NCBI GenBank assembly: GCA_905339405.1
Contig: CAJPGC010000008.1
Span: 1 to 43,237 of the forward strand
From: an uncultured bacterium
GTDB lineage: Bacteria > Desulfobacterota > GWC2-55-46
Length of the DNA stretch: 43,237 nt
Direction: 5' to 3'
Shown: positions 35,211 to 43,215 of the stretch, one piece after another
Position numbering within the stretch: the stretch's first letter is position 1
Layout: each line of letters starts with the position of its first letter
Program-made: the position numbers and the translations under genes
Notes under the pieces: generated by a model
Seen by the model: the letters and a program-made list of their open reading frames with translations, nothing else
Database searches by the model: none
What the model was told of the DNA's origin: nothing

Positions 35211-35783
35211 ATGAGAAGACTCTTCCTGATATTCGCAGCGATGTTGATGATTTCGGGCTGCTCGGTCGTGCCCAAGAGCATCCTCAAAGAAGTAAACCGG
35301 GATATCAGCCTCGACCAGGTGCAGTCGAACCCGGCCCAGTACACGGGCCAGAAGGTGCTCTGGGGGGGCATCATCCTGAACTCTGAAAACCTTGAAAACT
35401 ATACGCAAATCGAGGTCCTGGAGACCGAACTCGCCTATGACGAGCGTCCCGAGGACGGCACCTCGAGGGGCAGATTTTTAATCCAGTCGCCCGGCTACCT
35501 CGACACCAACATCTATACCAAAAACAAGAGGATAACCATTGCCGGAACTGTAAAAGGCGTCGAGACGGGCAAAATCGGCAAGATGGACTACAGATACCCG
35601 GTCATCGAACCCATAGATATGCGCACCTTCGAGCAGATGACCGAGCGGGACTACGACTACCCGTACAGCCCGTATATGTACGGCCCGTACTACCCTTACA
35701 GCCCGTTCTACCCCTATGGGCCTTTCAGCCCTTACGGCCCGTACAGGCACCCGTTCTACCCCTACCCGTATCCGTTCCCCTGA
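35211..35783 (+). CDS. Slp-family outer-membrane lipoprotein with Tyr/Pro-rich tail
   Basis: 190-residue lipoprotein. The signal peptide ends in the lipobox LMISGC with C17 as lipidated residue. Residues 20-135 match the Slp family (QVQSNPAQYTGQKVLWGGII, RFLIQSPGYLDTNIY, ITIAGTVKG), whose function at the outer membrane is poorly known. Residues 147-190 are an unusual tail of tyrosine, proline, glycine and phenylalanine with repeated YGP, YSP and YPY units. Start at ATG 35211; the best upstream element is GGAAAG, 14 bases away. Divergent from dgt across 34 bp. Confidence 0.88.
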   Translation: MRRLFLIFAAMLMISGCSVVPKSILKEVNRDISLDQVQSNPAQYTGQKVLWGGIILNSENLENYTQIEVLETELAYDERPEDGTSRGRFLIQSPGYLDTNIYTKNKRITIAGTVKGVETGKIGKMDYRYPVIEPIDMRTFEQMTERDYDYPYSPYMYGPYYPYSPFYPYGPFSPYGPYRHPFYPYPYPFP

Positions 35784-35821
35784 GGGGGCCAGCTACATGG
35801 GCGATTGAAAGCATCTTAAAA

Positions 35822-35855
35822 GCCGTCAGCTTGAAAACTGACGGCTTTTATTATT
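35822..35855 (+). terminator. Terminator of slp
   Basis: Perfect 8-bp stem GCCGTCAG/CTGACGGC (35822-35829, 35838-35845) with an 8-base loop and a tail of TTTTATTATT, 38 bases after the slp stop. Confidence 0.85.
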
Positions 35856-35859
35856 ACAG

Positions 35860-35985
35860 AAAGGCTGCTCAAAAAGCTCCAGATGCAAGGCGTCGAGAAG
35901 CGAGGAATGAGGCGTACTCTTTTGTACGCCGCAATTACGAGCGACGAAGACAACGACGCAATGGTGTTTTTTCAGCAGCCTTTTT
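35860..35985. repeat. Dispersed element R3 with 16-bp terminal inverted repeats
   Basis: About 126 bp bounded by AAAGGCTGCTCAAAAA (35860-35875) and its near-perfect complement (35968-35983, one mismatch). Inside are CTCCAGATGCAAGGCG and a hairpin GGCGTAC/GTACGCC. I recall closely similar elements as repeats scattered in several deltaproteobacterial genomes. It encodes no transposase, fitting a MITE-like or structured repeat. Its right end touches the stop codon of the small gene at 35985. A 73-codon open frame across it is not credible. Confidence 0.7.
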
Positions 35986-36122
35986 TAGTCTTTGCTGCAG
36001 CCGTCTTTGACGCCTTTAAGGAAAGCCATATACTCGTCGTAATAATCGTCCATGAACTCGAAGACGTTCCTGTCCTCTGTCTCTATCCCTTTTTTTATCT
36101 TTAGGAACTCCTTGAAGGTCAT
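35985..36122 (-). CDS. 45-residue acidic protein coupled to queC
   Basis: Short gene with ATG at 36120-36122 and TAA at 35985-35987. The product starts MTFKEFLKIKKG and contains DRNVFEFMDDYYDEYMAF, ending in a GCSKD. It is helical, acidic and soluble. Its start codon overlaps the queC stop as ATGA, a common sign of translational coupling, and codon use matches the host. An AAGGAG inside the gene is not a start signal. No family is recognised. Its stop abuts the R3 element, so the 3' end may have been changed by insertion. Confidence 0.55.
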   Translation of the reverse strand: MTFKEFLKIKKGIETEDRNVFEFMDDYYDEYMAFLKGVKDGCSKD

Positions 36123-36814
36123 GGCCGCGTCTCCTGCTTTTTACTTGTAATACGATAGGTTATCGGGTCCTCGACCCCTGCTTCAGCAAAGCCCCTGAGC
36201 CTCAGAAGGCATGAGTCGCACTCCCCGCAGGCCTCATCCCCATCCCTGTAGCATGACCAGGTAAGGCTAAGCGGCGCGCCAAGTTCAAGGCCTTTTTTCA
36301 CTATATCAGATTTCCTCATTTTTATGAGCGGCGTCACTATGCTTATCCCGCTGCCCGGTTTCGTGCCCAGGCCCGCCGCCTTTTCGAAGGCGTCAAAGAA
36401 CTCCCGCCTGCAATCAGGATACCCTGAGCCGTCCTCCTCGACAGCGCCGATGTAGACCTGGGTTGCCCCCAGAACCTCGGCCCATGAGATTGCAATGGCG
36501 AGAAGGTGCGCGTTCCTGAAGGGCACGTAGGTCACTGGTATCTCCGCCTTACCGAGCTCTCCCCTGGGCACCTCGATGTTCCTGTCCGTCAGGGCCGACC
36601 CGCCGATGGCCCGAAGGTGGCTGATATCTACCGAAAGCCGCTCCTTTATTGCATAAAAGTCGGCGATATCATTGAAGGCCTTGAGCTCCCGGTCTTCGGT
36701 CCTCTGCCCGTAGTTCACATGAAGGAAGGCTGGCTGCCCTTTTTGGGCGGCTATGGCTGCTGCCACGCAGCTGTCCATGCCGCCGCTTACCAGTACTATA
36801 ACTTTTTGCGTCAT
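36119..36814 (-). CDS. queC: 7-cyano-7-deazaguanine synthase QueC
   Basis: ATP-dependent conversion of carboxy-deazaguanine to preQ0 in queuosine synthesis. The start at ATG 36812-36814 puts the PP-loop SGGMDS at residues 10-15, as in the family; 66 upstream codons stay open but run into the neighbouring gene region. Other motifs: HVNYGQRTEDRELKAF, VPFRNAHLLAIA, GAVEEDGSGYPDCR and the zinc site CYRDGDEACGECDSC. 231 residues is normal. No queD, queE or queF is in the window. It lies 31 bp after the APH-AAA fusion gene. Confidence 0.94.
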   Translation of the reverse strand: MTQKVIVLVSGGMDSCVAAAIAAQKGQPAFLHVNYGQRTEDRELKAFNDIADFYAIKERLSVDISHLRAIGGSALTDRNIEVPRGELGKAEIPVTYVPFRNAHLLAIAISWAEVLGATQVYIGAVEEDGSGYPDCRREFFDAFEKAAGLGTKPGSGISIVTPLIKMRKSDIVKKGLELGAPLSLTWSCYRDGDEACGECDSCLLRLRGFAEAGVEDPITYRITSKKQETRP

Positions 36815-36845
36815 GGGGAAATTAAAGCACAGAGGCCAGAAAGGC

Positions 36846-38402
36846 TCAATCAAAAACTTCCCGGTAGACTTTGAGGAGGTTGTCCTGAAGCGTGCTTTCA
36901 GCGGCAGCGACGATGTGAGGCCCGCCCACTTCCTCGAAGGAAGCTTTTTTCCCGATGTATATTCGCCAGTCAGCGTCAGAGACGTTGCCCGTCGCCCATC
37001 TTCTCTCTTCAAGCCTTGCCCTTACGGTCGAGTTCGACGCCGTACACTCGATTATTTTGACCATCGCCCCGGCCCTGTCGGCGGCGTCCATGACCTTCTT
37101 CATGTGCCTCCTCTTTGAGAAAGTAGCGTCGGCTATGACCGAGCGCCCTCTCCTTAAGAACTCTTCAGCCCTTTTCGCGAGCTCGGCGTACGTCCTCTCC
37201 GTGAAGTGCTCGGAATAGATACCCTCTCCGTAACTCTCGGGCCTGGCCTCGTCGGGCTTAAGCCCGGCAAGCTCTTTTCTCAGCGCGTCCGAGAGGAGGT
37301 GGACAAAGCCCGTGCGGCCGGCAACTTCAGCGGCAAGGGTCGACTTGCCGGTCCCCGGCAGGCCGCAGACGATCAAGAGCATTGGTTTAAGACGGCCTGA
37401 AGCGTAAAGGCCCGAGAGGTGGAAATGATAGAGCGCGGAAAGGAGCGCGTCGGAACGTTCTTTTTCGTCGACCTCCTCTTCAAAGGCCTTGAAGCCTTCG
37501 ACCTTCCCCCTGACGTAAGCGCGGTAGCACTTGTAAAAGTTAAGAAGGCGCGCTCCCTCGCGGTCGCCGGACTCCGCGAAGTACGCAAGGTCGAGGACTT
37601 CCGAGAGGTCCGCCCTGTTGTGGCAGTCGAGGTCCATCGAAAGGAACGCCTCGTCGGCAACGACGTCCGAGAACCTGAAACGCTCGTTGAACTCGATGCA
37701 GTCTATTATCTCTATGCCCTCTTCTTCCGCGAAGACGTGCGCCGAGTGGATGTCCCCGTGGCAGTCCCTGACGAACCCTTCCGAGACCCGTCTTTCAAAG
37801 AGCTCCGCGTTGGAGCCGATGAACGCGTTTGTATACTCCTTTATCTTGAGGAAGAGCCCGGCGCTCAGGGTCTTTCCGATGAAGGGCTCCGTCTGGCTGA
37901 AGTTCTCGCCGGTGTTCTTTTTTATGACGTCGAGCGAGCCGAACCCGCTTATGTGCCCGCCTGTGGCGGCGTTCTTATGGAACGCGGCGAGCACGTGAGA
38001 GACGCGGGTTAAGAGCCCCTCTGTGGCGCTCCCGGCAATTAACATATGCTCGAGGCACCGCTTCTCCGAAAGCCGCTTCATCTTGACCGCGTACTCGACC
38101 GGCTCGCCTTCCCCGCCCATCATATAAACGCCGTCCTTTTCGGTTATGCCGACGACCCCAAGATAGGCGCGTGGGGCAAGCCTCCTGTTGAGCCTTACCT
38201 CCTCTTCGCAGTAAAAGCGTCTTTTCTCAAGTGTGGTGAAGTCGAGGAAACCGAAGTTGACGGGCTTTTTTATCTTGTAGACGAATTCCGGGGTGAAGAG
38301 GAGATAAGATACGTGAGACTGCCTGAGCTCGATTTCTCCCGGGCCGGACGGATAGGAAGAAGGGCTGAGCAGGGCCTTTATATGTGCTGGCAGGCTGTGC
38401 AA
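36846..38402 (-). CDS. Aminoglycoside-phosphotransferase-like / AAA kinase fusion protein
   Basis: 518-residue two-domain protein of the COG2187-COG0645 type. The N-terminal kinase-like domain (about 20-330) has the catalytic loop DCHGDIHSAHV (213-223) and the metal-binding IIDCIEFN (D234). The C-terminal P-loop domain has Walker A GLPGTGKST (347-355) and resembles small-molecule kinases (AAA_33); ERRWATGNVSDA fits its lid. The substrate is unknown; these fusions are widespread and are not proven antibiotic-resistance enzymes. It lies 13 bp after hpt, likely in one transcript with queC. Confidence 0.88.
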   Translation of the reverse strand: MHSLPAHIKALLSPSSYPSGPGEIELRQSHVSYLLFTPEFVYKIKKPVNFGFLDFTTLEKRRFYCEEEVRLNRRLAPRAYLGVVGITEKDGVYMMGGEGEPVEYAVKMKRLSEKRCLEHMLIAGSATEGLLTRVSHVLAAFHKNAATGGHISGFGSLDVIKKNTGENFSQTEPFIGKTLSAGLFLKIKEYTNAFIGSNAELFERRVSEGFVRDCHGDIHSAHVFAEEEGIEIIDCIEFNERFRFSDVVADEAFLSMDLDCHNRADLSEVLDLAYFAESGDREGARLLNFYKCYRAYVRGKVEGFKAFEEEVDEKERSDALLSALYHFHLSGLYASGRLKPMLLIVCGLPGTGKSTLAAEVAGRTGFVHLLSDALRKELAGLKPDEARPESYGEGIYSEHFTERTYAELAKRAEEFLRRGRSVIADATFSKRRHMKKVMDAADRAGAMVKIIECTASNSTVRARLEERRWATGNVSDADWRIYIGKKASFEEVGGPHIVAAAESTLQDNLLKVYREVFD

Positions 38403-38415
38403 TGGGCCCCCTTCT

Positions 38416-38931
38416 TTAACCGTCTTCGAGGAGGTACAGGCCCGGCAGCCCCCTGTACTGCTCCTTGTAGTCCATGCCGTAGCCTACGACGAAGCCCTCG
38501 CCTATCTCCTCGCCGACGAAGTCGACTTTAAGCTCCGGCGCGCCGCCTTTTCTCTTGAGGAGAGTGCAGAGCCTTATCGATTTCGCGCCCCTTGTCCTGA
38601 AGTGCTCGAGGAGCACCCTGGCCGTGTGACCCCTGTCGATTATGTCTTCGACGATGACGACGTCGCGCCCCTTAAGCTCGGAGGTTATATCGCGGAGGAT
38701 AAGCACCTCGTTTGCCGGTATGTCGCGCATCCCGTAGCAGGCGGTCTGGATAAAATCGATTTCATGCGGCGCGTCGAACTTTCTCGAAAGGTCCGCCAGG
38801 AAGGCGAAAGAGCCCTTGAGCACGCCCACGAGCACCGGGTTTGAACCCTTCAGCGTCGAAGCCATCTCGCGTGCTACGCGCTCCACGATTTCATCGAGCC
38901 GCCCGGGCGTAAGATATGGCTTGAGTCCCAT
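38416..38931 (-). CDS. hpt: Hypoxanthine phosphoribosyltransferase
   Basis: Purine salvage enzyme making IMP or GMP from hypoxanthine or guanine and PRPP. I start at the ATG 38929-38931 (171 residues), since the promoter elements lie over the two earlier possible starts (38961, 38985). Motifs: VLVGVLKGSFAFLADL, DFIQTACYG, and the PRPP-binding VVIVEDIIDRGHTARVL; the usual T after EDIID is R here. The C-terminus has FVVGYGMDYKEQYRGLPGL, typical of bacterial Hpt. AAGG lies upstream of the ATG. Confidence 0.92.
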   Translation of the reverse strand: MGLKPYLTPGRLDEIVERVAREMASTLKGSNPVLVGVLKGSFAFLADLSRKFDAPHEIDFIQTACYGMRDIPANEVLILRDITSELKGRDVVIVEDIIDRGHTARVLLEHFRTRGAKSIRLCTLLKRKGGAPELKVDFVGEEIGEGFVVGYGMDYKEQYRGLPGLYLLEDG

Positions 38932-38956
38932 TTTTAAGAGGCCTTTTTTTTCATAA

Positions 38957-38985
38957 AGCATATAATCCCGCACCTTTCCTGTCAA
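38957..38985 (-). promoter_or_regulatory. Promoter of hpt
   Basis: Minus strand TTGACA (38980-38985), 17-base spacer, TATGCT (38957-38962). Start of transcription near 38950, about 19 bases before the chosen hpt ATG; this decides between the three possible starts. Confidence 0.65.
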
Positions 38986-39004
38986 GGGAGGAGTTTGTCT
39001 TGAA

Positions 39005-39032
39005 TTGACGGGTACGCTGTGCTAAATATATT
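39005..39032 (+). promoter_or_regulatory. Promoter of the zinc-ribbon/DUF3426 gene
   Basis: TTGACG (39005-39010), 16-base spacer, TATATT (39027-39032), divergent from the hpt promoter and 67 bases before the ATG at 39099. Confidence 0.55.
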
Positions 39033-39098
39033 TAAAATGCGTAACCTGCGCTGACAAACGCGGCGCAAGTGTAAACCTGAAGGAACGGGTTTTTATTC

Positions 39099-40520
39099 AT
39101 GATAATCCAGTGCGACAAGTGCGCGACGAAATTCCGGCTTGACGATTCGCGCATTACCCCTAACGGCGTAAAGGTGCGCTGCACCAAGTGCGACAACGTA
39201 TTCATCGTGACCCCTCCGCCTTCTCCAGAGGAAGTACAGGTCGAGGAGCTCTTCGGCATGGCCCCCGGCATGGAAGAAAGGGCAACGGCCGGCGCAGCGG
39301 AAGGCTTGCAGCCCAAGTCGCAGTCACCGAAACCCAAAGCCGACGACAGGCACCTTGCCTTTGATTTCGGCAGCGAAGAGACGAGGGAAGACATCTTCAA
39401 GACCGCCGAAAAAGACTTTTCTCAGGAAGATGGCGAACCTGAAGCAGGGCAGGGGTTTTCGACCGACAATAGCGGAGAAGGCAAGAAGTTCTCGCTCGAC
39501 GACCTCGATTTTTCCTTCAGCGAGGACCGCACTGACAAAAAAAAGGAAGAGGAAGACGGCTGGGGAACTTCTCCTGAAGACGAGGAAGACGACCCGTTTT
39601 CCGGCGCGTTCGACAAGCCTCTCTCCTCCGAAGAGGAAGATACTGAAGGAACTGACGCGGCCTTTGATGGCGCAGCTGAAAAATCAGTCGAAAAGGGCGA
39701 GCTCGATTTCAGTTTCGGCGACCTCACGGCTGATGACCCCAAACCTGACGCGGCCCCGCCCACCGATGAACTAGAGGACGAAGAAAGCGAGCCGGAGCCG
39801 GAGGCGCAAAATCCTCCTGTTGCGGAGAACGTCATACCGTTTTCCGCTGCCGCGGCATATTCGAAAGAAGGCAAAGCCCCGGCAGTAAAAACCGGAGGCG
39901 AACAGGAAGAAAAAGAAGAGGAAGAGGCTTTCAAGACTTTCCTCACGAGAGCGGAAAAAGAAGAGGTCGTCTCTTTCGGAGACCCTGACGAGAAGGAAGA
40001 AGATGAGGAGTATGAGGAAGAGGACTCCGGCCCCGCCCAAAGGTCACAGCCCAGGATGGGCCTCATCATTGCAGCCCTCGTCATCGTCCTCGGCGGCGGG
40101 CTCATATATTTCACCGGCGTCATAGACAGGCTCACGCACATCCTCATGCCTTCGGGCGCGGAGGTCAGTGTCGTGGAGATAGAGGCCATAAAGGGCTTCT
40201 ACGAAGAGAACAAGAACTTCGGCAAGCTCTTCGTCATCGACGCCCGCATCAAGAACATCACCGACTCCCCCCAGGAGATCAAGGCCGCCACCGGGGTCAT
40301 ATACAACGACAGCGGCGACAAGATTGCCGAAAAGTCCGTCTCTCCCGGCAGGCTGGTTTCAATAGAAGACGTCAGGAACCTCCAGAAAGAGGAGCTCGAG
40401 CGGGCGTTCAGGGACCCCTCCGGCGGAATAATACCGCCGAAGGGCAGCGTGCCTGTCATGGTCCTTTTCACCGAGACACCAGAGGGGCTTTCCGAATTCG
40501 GCCTCGACATCGTAAAGTAG
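39099..40520 (+). CDS. MJ0042 zinc-ribbon and DUF3426 membrane protein
   Basis: 473 residues in three parts. The N-terminus is an MJ0042-type zinc ribbon: IQCDKCATKFRLDD...VRCTKCDNVF with two CxxC pairs (5-8, 29-32). Residues about 55-310 are a long, very acidic low-complexity region with many D/E runs. One membrane helix (about 318-340, GLIIAALVIVLGGGLIYF) leads to a C-terminal DUF3426 domain (GKLFVIDARIKNITDSP...GIIPPKGSVPVMVLF) expected outside the cytoplasm. The family is common in Deltaproteobacteria; function unknown. The downstream helical protein begins 36 bp later and is probably co-transcribed. Confidence 0.87.
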   Translation: MIIQCDKCATKFRLDDSRITPNGVKVRCTKCDNVFIVTPPPSPEEVQVEELFGMAPGMEERATAGAAEGLQPKSQSPKPKADDRHLAFDFGSEETREDIFKTAEKDFSQEDGEPEAGQGFSTDNSGEGKKFSLDDLDFSFSEDRTDKKKEEEDGWGTSPEDEEDDPFSGAFDKPLSSEEEDTEGTDAAFDGAAEKSVEKGELDFSFGDLTADDPKPDAAPPTDELEDEESEPEPEAQNPPVAENVIPFSAAAAYSKEGKAPAVKTGGEQEEKEEEEAFKTFLTRAEKEEVVSFGDPDEKEEDEEYEEEDSGPAQRSQPRMGLIIAALVIVLGGGLIYFTGVIDRLTHILMPSGAEVSVVEIEAIKGFYEENKNFGKLFVIDARIKNITDSPQEIKAATGVIYNDSGDKIAEKSVSPGRLVSIEDVRNLQKEELERAFRDPSGGIIPPKGSVPVMVLFTETPEGLSEFGLDIVK

Positions 40521-40556
40521 AGGGCTCCCCTGCCCTCCTAAAAACCGGTCTTCCTG

Positions 40557-41315
40557 ATGGCCGACATAGAAGCTCTCGCGGAAAAGCTCTCAGGCGACAT
40601 CTCGGCCCTGCCCGAAGAGCGTATGAGGCTTGCCCTCCTTTGCAAAACCCTCTCGGAGCTTAACCCCGAAGAGAGCGCGCGCCTCCTTGACGCCGTCTAC
40701 TCGAAAGACCCCGAAGACAAACCAGCAACAATCGTGCGCTCGCTGATGGTCGACGACGAAGGAGTGCACGCCCTTCTGGGGGACGCCGCGTACAACTCCA
40801 TCTACCTGGCCGCCCTGAGGCTCAATCTCACACGAATATCGCGCCTTTTTACCGAGTTCGAGCCGCATAAGCAGGGCATCTCCGGCTACGAGGAAGAAGA
40901 GTTCATCAGGATGGAGCGTCTGTCGCTGGGCGAGAGGCGCTCGCTTTCAAAGAGCCAGCTCAAAAAGAACATCGACATGCTCCTTTCCGACCCTGACCCG
41001 GTCGTCATCTGCAACCTCCTCAACAACCCGCGCATAACCGAACGCGAAGTATTGAAGATAGCTTCCAAGCGCCCCAACTCGGGGCGCATATTGAAGCTCG
41101 TGGCCCTGCACCCGAAATGGTCGAAGAGGTACGAGGTCGCAAAGGCGGTAAGCCTCAACCCGTATGCCCCGCCGAGGATATCGATAGCGTTGGTGGAAAA
41201 GATGCTTTCCCAGGACCTTCTGGCCATATCGGAAGACAATACGATACACCCGGAAGTCAGGGAGACTGCGAAAGAAGCGCTTTCAAACAGGGGGAAAAAG
41301 GGGAAGGGGCGCTAA
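40557..41315 (+). CDS. Helical-repeat protein of unknown function
   Basis: 252 residues, soluble, nearly all helical, with no cysteines in obvious sites beyond single ones. The C-terminal half has HEAT-like repeated phrases: DPDPVVICNLLNNPRITE, IASKRPNSGRILKLVALHPKW, YEVAKAVSLNPYAPP, ending with IHPEVRETAKEALSNRG. Such patterns suggest protein binding. It follows the DUF3426 gene and converges on tatA with a five-base gap. No function can be assigned. Confidence 0.8.
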   Translation: MADIEALAEKLSGDISALPEERMRLALLCKTLSELNPEESARLLDAVYSKDPEDKPATIVRSLMVDDEGVHALLGDAAYNSIYLAALRLNLTRISRLFTEFEPHKQGISGYEEEEFIRMERLSLGERRSLSKSQLKKNIDMLLSDPDPVVICNLLNNPRITEREVLKIASKRPNSGRILKLVALHPKWSKRYEVAKAVSLNPYAPPRISIALVEKMLSQDLLAISEDNTIHPEVRETAKEALSNRGKKGKGR

Positions 41316-41320
41316 GAAGC

Positions 41321-41500
41321 TTATTTCCCGAGCTTCTCTTTGCCTTCTTTTGGAACGTCGGCCTCTTCGTTCGAGGCCTTTTTGAAGTTCTTTATGGCCT
41401 TGCCAAGACCAGAGCCTATCTCCGGGAGCTTTCCAGCCCCGAAAAGCACCATGATGATGACGAGTATTACTATAAGCTCTGTCGTGCCGAGCCCGAACAT
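41321..41500 (-). CDS. tatA: Twin-arginine translocase subunit TatA
   Basis: Short protein of 59 residues forming the pore-like part of the Tat pathway, which exports folded proteins. The N-terminus MFGLGTTEL has the conserved polar residue at position 8 (E8), followed by a membrane helix ([11 protein letters not shown]), FG at 20-21, [19 protein letters not shown] as amphipathic helix, and a short charged tail. ATG at 41498-41500, TAA at 41321-41323. No tatC or tatB is in the window. It is divergent from the TonB-like gene. Confidence 0.93.
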   Translation of the reverse strand: MFGLGTTELIVILVIIMVLFGAGKLPEIGSGLGKAIKNFKKASNEEADVPKEGKEKLGK

Positions 41501-41572
41501 TGTATAACCCCGCGATAAAGTGTAGAATATCTTTAACTGTCTCTCATTAAATCTTGACAGAATTAAGAGTGC

Positions 41573-42487
41573 ATGTCAACGAAAACTTTCCCCGGCAACG
41601 AGCGGGCCGCATTCCCCATATTCCTTATACTTTCGCTACTTATGCACCTGGGCATATGGGGGGCGTTGCAGCTCCTGCCCTCGGGGGGACACTCCCGCCC
41701 GAAGGGTGAGAGGCCCCCTATCCTGGTAGACGTCGTGGACCTGCCGCCGCAGGCAAAGGAAACTCTCTCGCCTGTAAAAAAGCCTTCTACCCGCGCTGCC
41801 CAGAGAGACCAGAGCGTCAAAAAAGAGACCTGGCCCGCCCCCTCCCCGAGGGTCCTCATTCCTGTCCCAGCAAAGCCGTCTTTCCCTGCAAGGCCTGAGA
41901 GCAAAAGCGCTCAAAAAGAAGGGTCTGGAGACGTACAAAAGGAAGTCCTGAAAGAGGGCGTCGGCCCGGCTGAAGAGGCGGTGAAGGCTGAAGCAGGCCA
42001 GAAGGGGAGCGATAGCGCTCAAAAAGAAGTTCCAAAGTCCCAGCCCAGGATATTCGCGGAGCCCAAGAGGCCGAGCCTCTTCCCGACCGACGACCGCATA
42101 GCGGAGCTTTCGAGGAAGTACGAAACGGAAGCCCCGAAAGGCGAGGTCGGCAAGACGCTCTCTCTCAACACTTCTGAGCTCAAGTACCAAAAGTACCTCA
42201 TGGACATGAAGAGGAAGATAGAGTTCCAGTGGGAGTACCCAATGCTTGCCGCGAGGAACGGCTGGCAGGGGAGCCTCAAGATAAACTTCAAGATAAACCG
42301 GGACGGGTCTGTCTCGGACATAGCCCTTGAGAGGTCTTCAGGTTACCCGATGCTCGACGACGCGGCCATGACCGCCGTGCGCCTCGCGACCCCCTTCCCG
42401 CCCTTCCCCGAAAACTTCTCAATCGAGGACATAAGCATAAAGGGGCAGTTCACGTATCACCTGTTCGCGCCTCCGCAAGGGAGGTAA
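41573..42487 (+). CDS. TonB-family energy transducer
   Basis: 304 residues. An N-terminal membrane helix (about 14-36) carries SLLMHLG with the S-x3-H motif conserved in TonB. A periplasmic proline/lysine/glutamate-rich linker (about 40-200) includes a twice-repeated SAQKE-x-G/P phrase. The C-terminal TonB domain (about 205-300) shows W-x-YP ([16 protein letters not shown]), [19 protein letters not shown] and [10 protein letters not shown]. It would use ExbBD, not seen here, to energise outer-membrane receptors, or act in a TolA-like way. A terminator follows after about 90 bp. Confidence 0.9.
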   Translation: MSTKTFPGNERAAFPIFLILSLLMHLGIWGALQLLPSGGHSRPKGERPPILVDVVDLPPQAKETLSPVKKPSTRAAQRDQSVKKETWPAPSPRVLIPVPAKPSFPARPESKSAQKEGSGDVQKEVLKEGVGPAEEAVKAEAGQKGSDSAQKEVPKSQPRIFAEPKRPSLFPTDDRIAELSRKYETEAPKGEVGKTLSLNTSELKYQKYLMDMKRKIEFQWEYPMLAARNGWQGSLKINFKINRDGSVSDIALERSSGYPMLDDAAMTAVRLATPFPPFPENFSIEDISIKGQFTYHLFAPPQGR

Positions 42488-42576
42488 GTCAATCCTGTCA
42501 TTCTGCGGCGAGAGATGGTGGGCGGTGCCCACCCTACATGACTAATCCTTCCCCTTCCAAATCCCCCTCTCCCCAG

Positions 42577-42607
42577 CCCTCTCCCACAAGGGGAGAGGGA
42601 GTTTTTA
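42577..42607 (+). terminator. Terminator of the TonB-like gene
   Basis: Perfect 9-bp stem CCCTCTCCC/GGGAGAGGG with loop ACAAG, then a T-rich tail (AGTTTTTATATTG). A similar hairpin without T tail recurs at 42929-42951, so this may be a dispersed repeat reused as terminator. Confidence 0.65.
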
Positions 42608-42634
42608 TATTGTTTTGTCTCTACCCAAGCGCCG

Positions 42635-42826
42635 TAACATGCGGAGCGCGCCTAAGGGAGGAAGGGCGAAACGCGACAGGGAAGCAAGGGAGCGAAGCGA
42701 CCTTAAGGGGAGCGTTTCGCGGGTTGGAGGGGTTGAAAGCGCGCGGAACATGTTACATAGAGCGGCGGCAGCCGCGTTACATGGATTTTGGTGAGAATAT
42801 TTTTGCGCGGCAGCGCGCAAAAGAGT
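42635..42826 (+). repeat. Dispersed repeat family R1, copy B
   Basis: About 190 bp related to the reverse complement of 23978-24254. It keeps the blocks GGAGCGCGCCT, GGGAGCGAAGCGACCT, AGAGCGGCGGCAGCCGCG and GCGCGGCAGCGCG, and lacks the extra middle segment of copy A. It is palindrome-rich, with GCGGCGGCAGCCGC-type stems near both ends. Confidence 0.75.
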
Positions 42827-43024
42827 AAATTAAATGAATGCCTTTTCGTTGGGCGGAACCCACCCTACTCGACCTAGACGCGCTCCGCATGTTACGGCCC
42901 ATGAGTTAAGGACAATACAAAATTTTCTCCCTCTCCCATTGCGGGAGAGGGAATTTAACTTCTGTCATTCTAAGGGAGTGAAACGACCGAAGAATCTCGT
43001 GCTATGCCGGAAGGGACTCAAAAG

Positions 43025-43107
43025 GTCCCCCTCTTTTCTAAGAGGGGACAGGGGAGATTATTTCAAGACTGGTAATCCCCCTCATTCCCCCTTTAGAAAA
43101 GGGGGAA
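43025..43107. repeat. Composite inverted repeat R2, copy 2
   Basis: Reverse-oriented partner of 31273-31357: a CCCCCTCTTTTCTAAGAGGGG unit with GGGGAGATTA tail, 12-base spacer, then TAATCCCCCTCA and CCCCCTTTAGAAAAGGGGG. The two halves are again inverted copies of one another. Confidence 0.7.
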
Positions 43108-43149
43108 GAAAAATCCAGATTGCTCCATCTCAATGATAAAAATATAAAA

Positions 43150-43170
43150 GCCCGCTTTCGCGGGCTTTTT
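43150..43170. terminator. Bidirectional terminator-like hairpin
   Basis: GCCCGC/GCGGGC stem (43150-43155, 43160-43165) with TTTC loop, five T residues on the plus side and an A-rich (T-rich on minus) flank on the other. Its gene may lie to the right of the window. Confidence 0.7.
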
Positions 43171-43187
43171 ATTGCGTCATGTCTCCT

Positions 43188-43215
43188 AAAAATTAGCTAT
43201 TTTTTCCGAGGTCGA
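43188..43215. repeat. 28-bp dispersed repeat R4, copy 2
   Basis: Matches 27753-27780 at 27 of 28 positions; the flanks differ, so the repeat unit is short or its edges have decayed. Confidence 0.7.

Noticed and set aside
34022-35374. Longer dgt with 66 extra N-terminal residues
   Set aside because: The extension would cross the slp promoter and first third of slp, and dGTPases start near the residue chosen here.
35883-36104. 73-codon open frame on the plus strand
   Set aside because: Lies in the R3 repeat and antisense to the 45-residue gene.
36119-37012. Longer queC with 66 extra residues
   Set aside because: QueC proteins begin a few residues before SGGMDS; the extension overlaps the end of the APH-AAA gene.
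43025-43107. CRISPR-like array in the C-rich repeats
   Set aside because: Only two inverted palindromes, no regularly spaced direct repeats or spacers, no cas genes.
42538-43136. Two open frames in the repeat-rich tail
   Set aside because: Built from the CCCTCTCCC, R1 and R2 repeats; no ribosome-binding site or protein-like composition.
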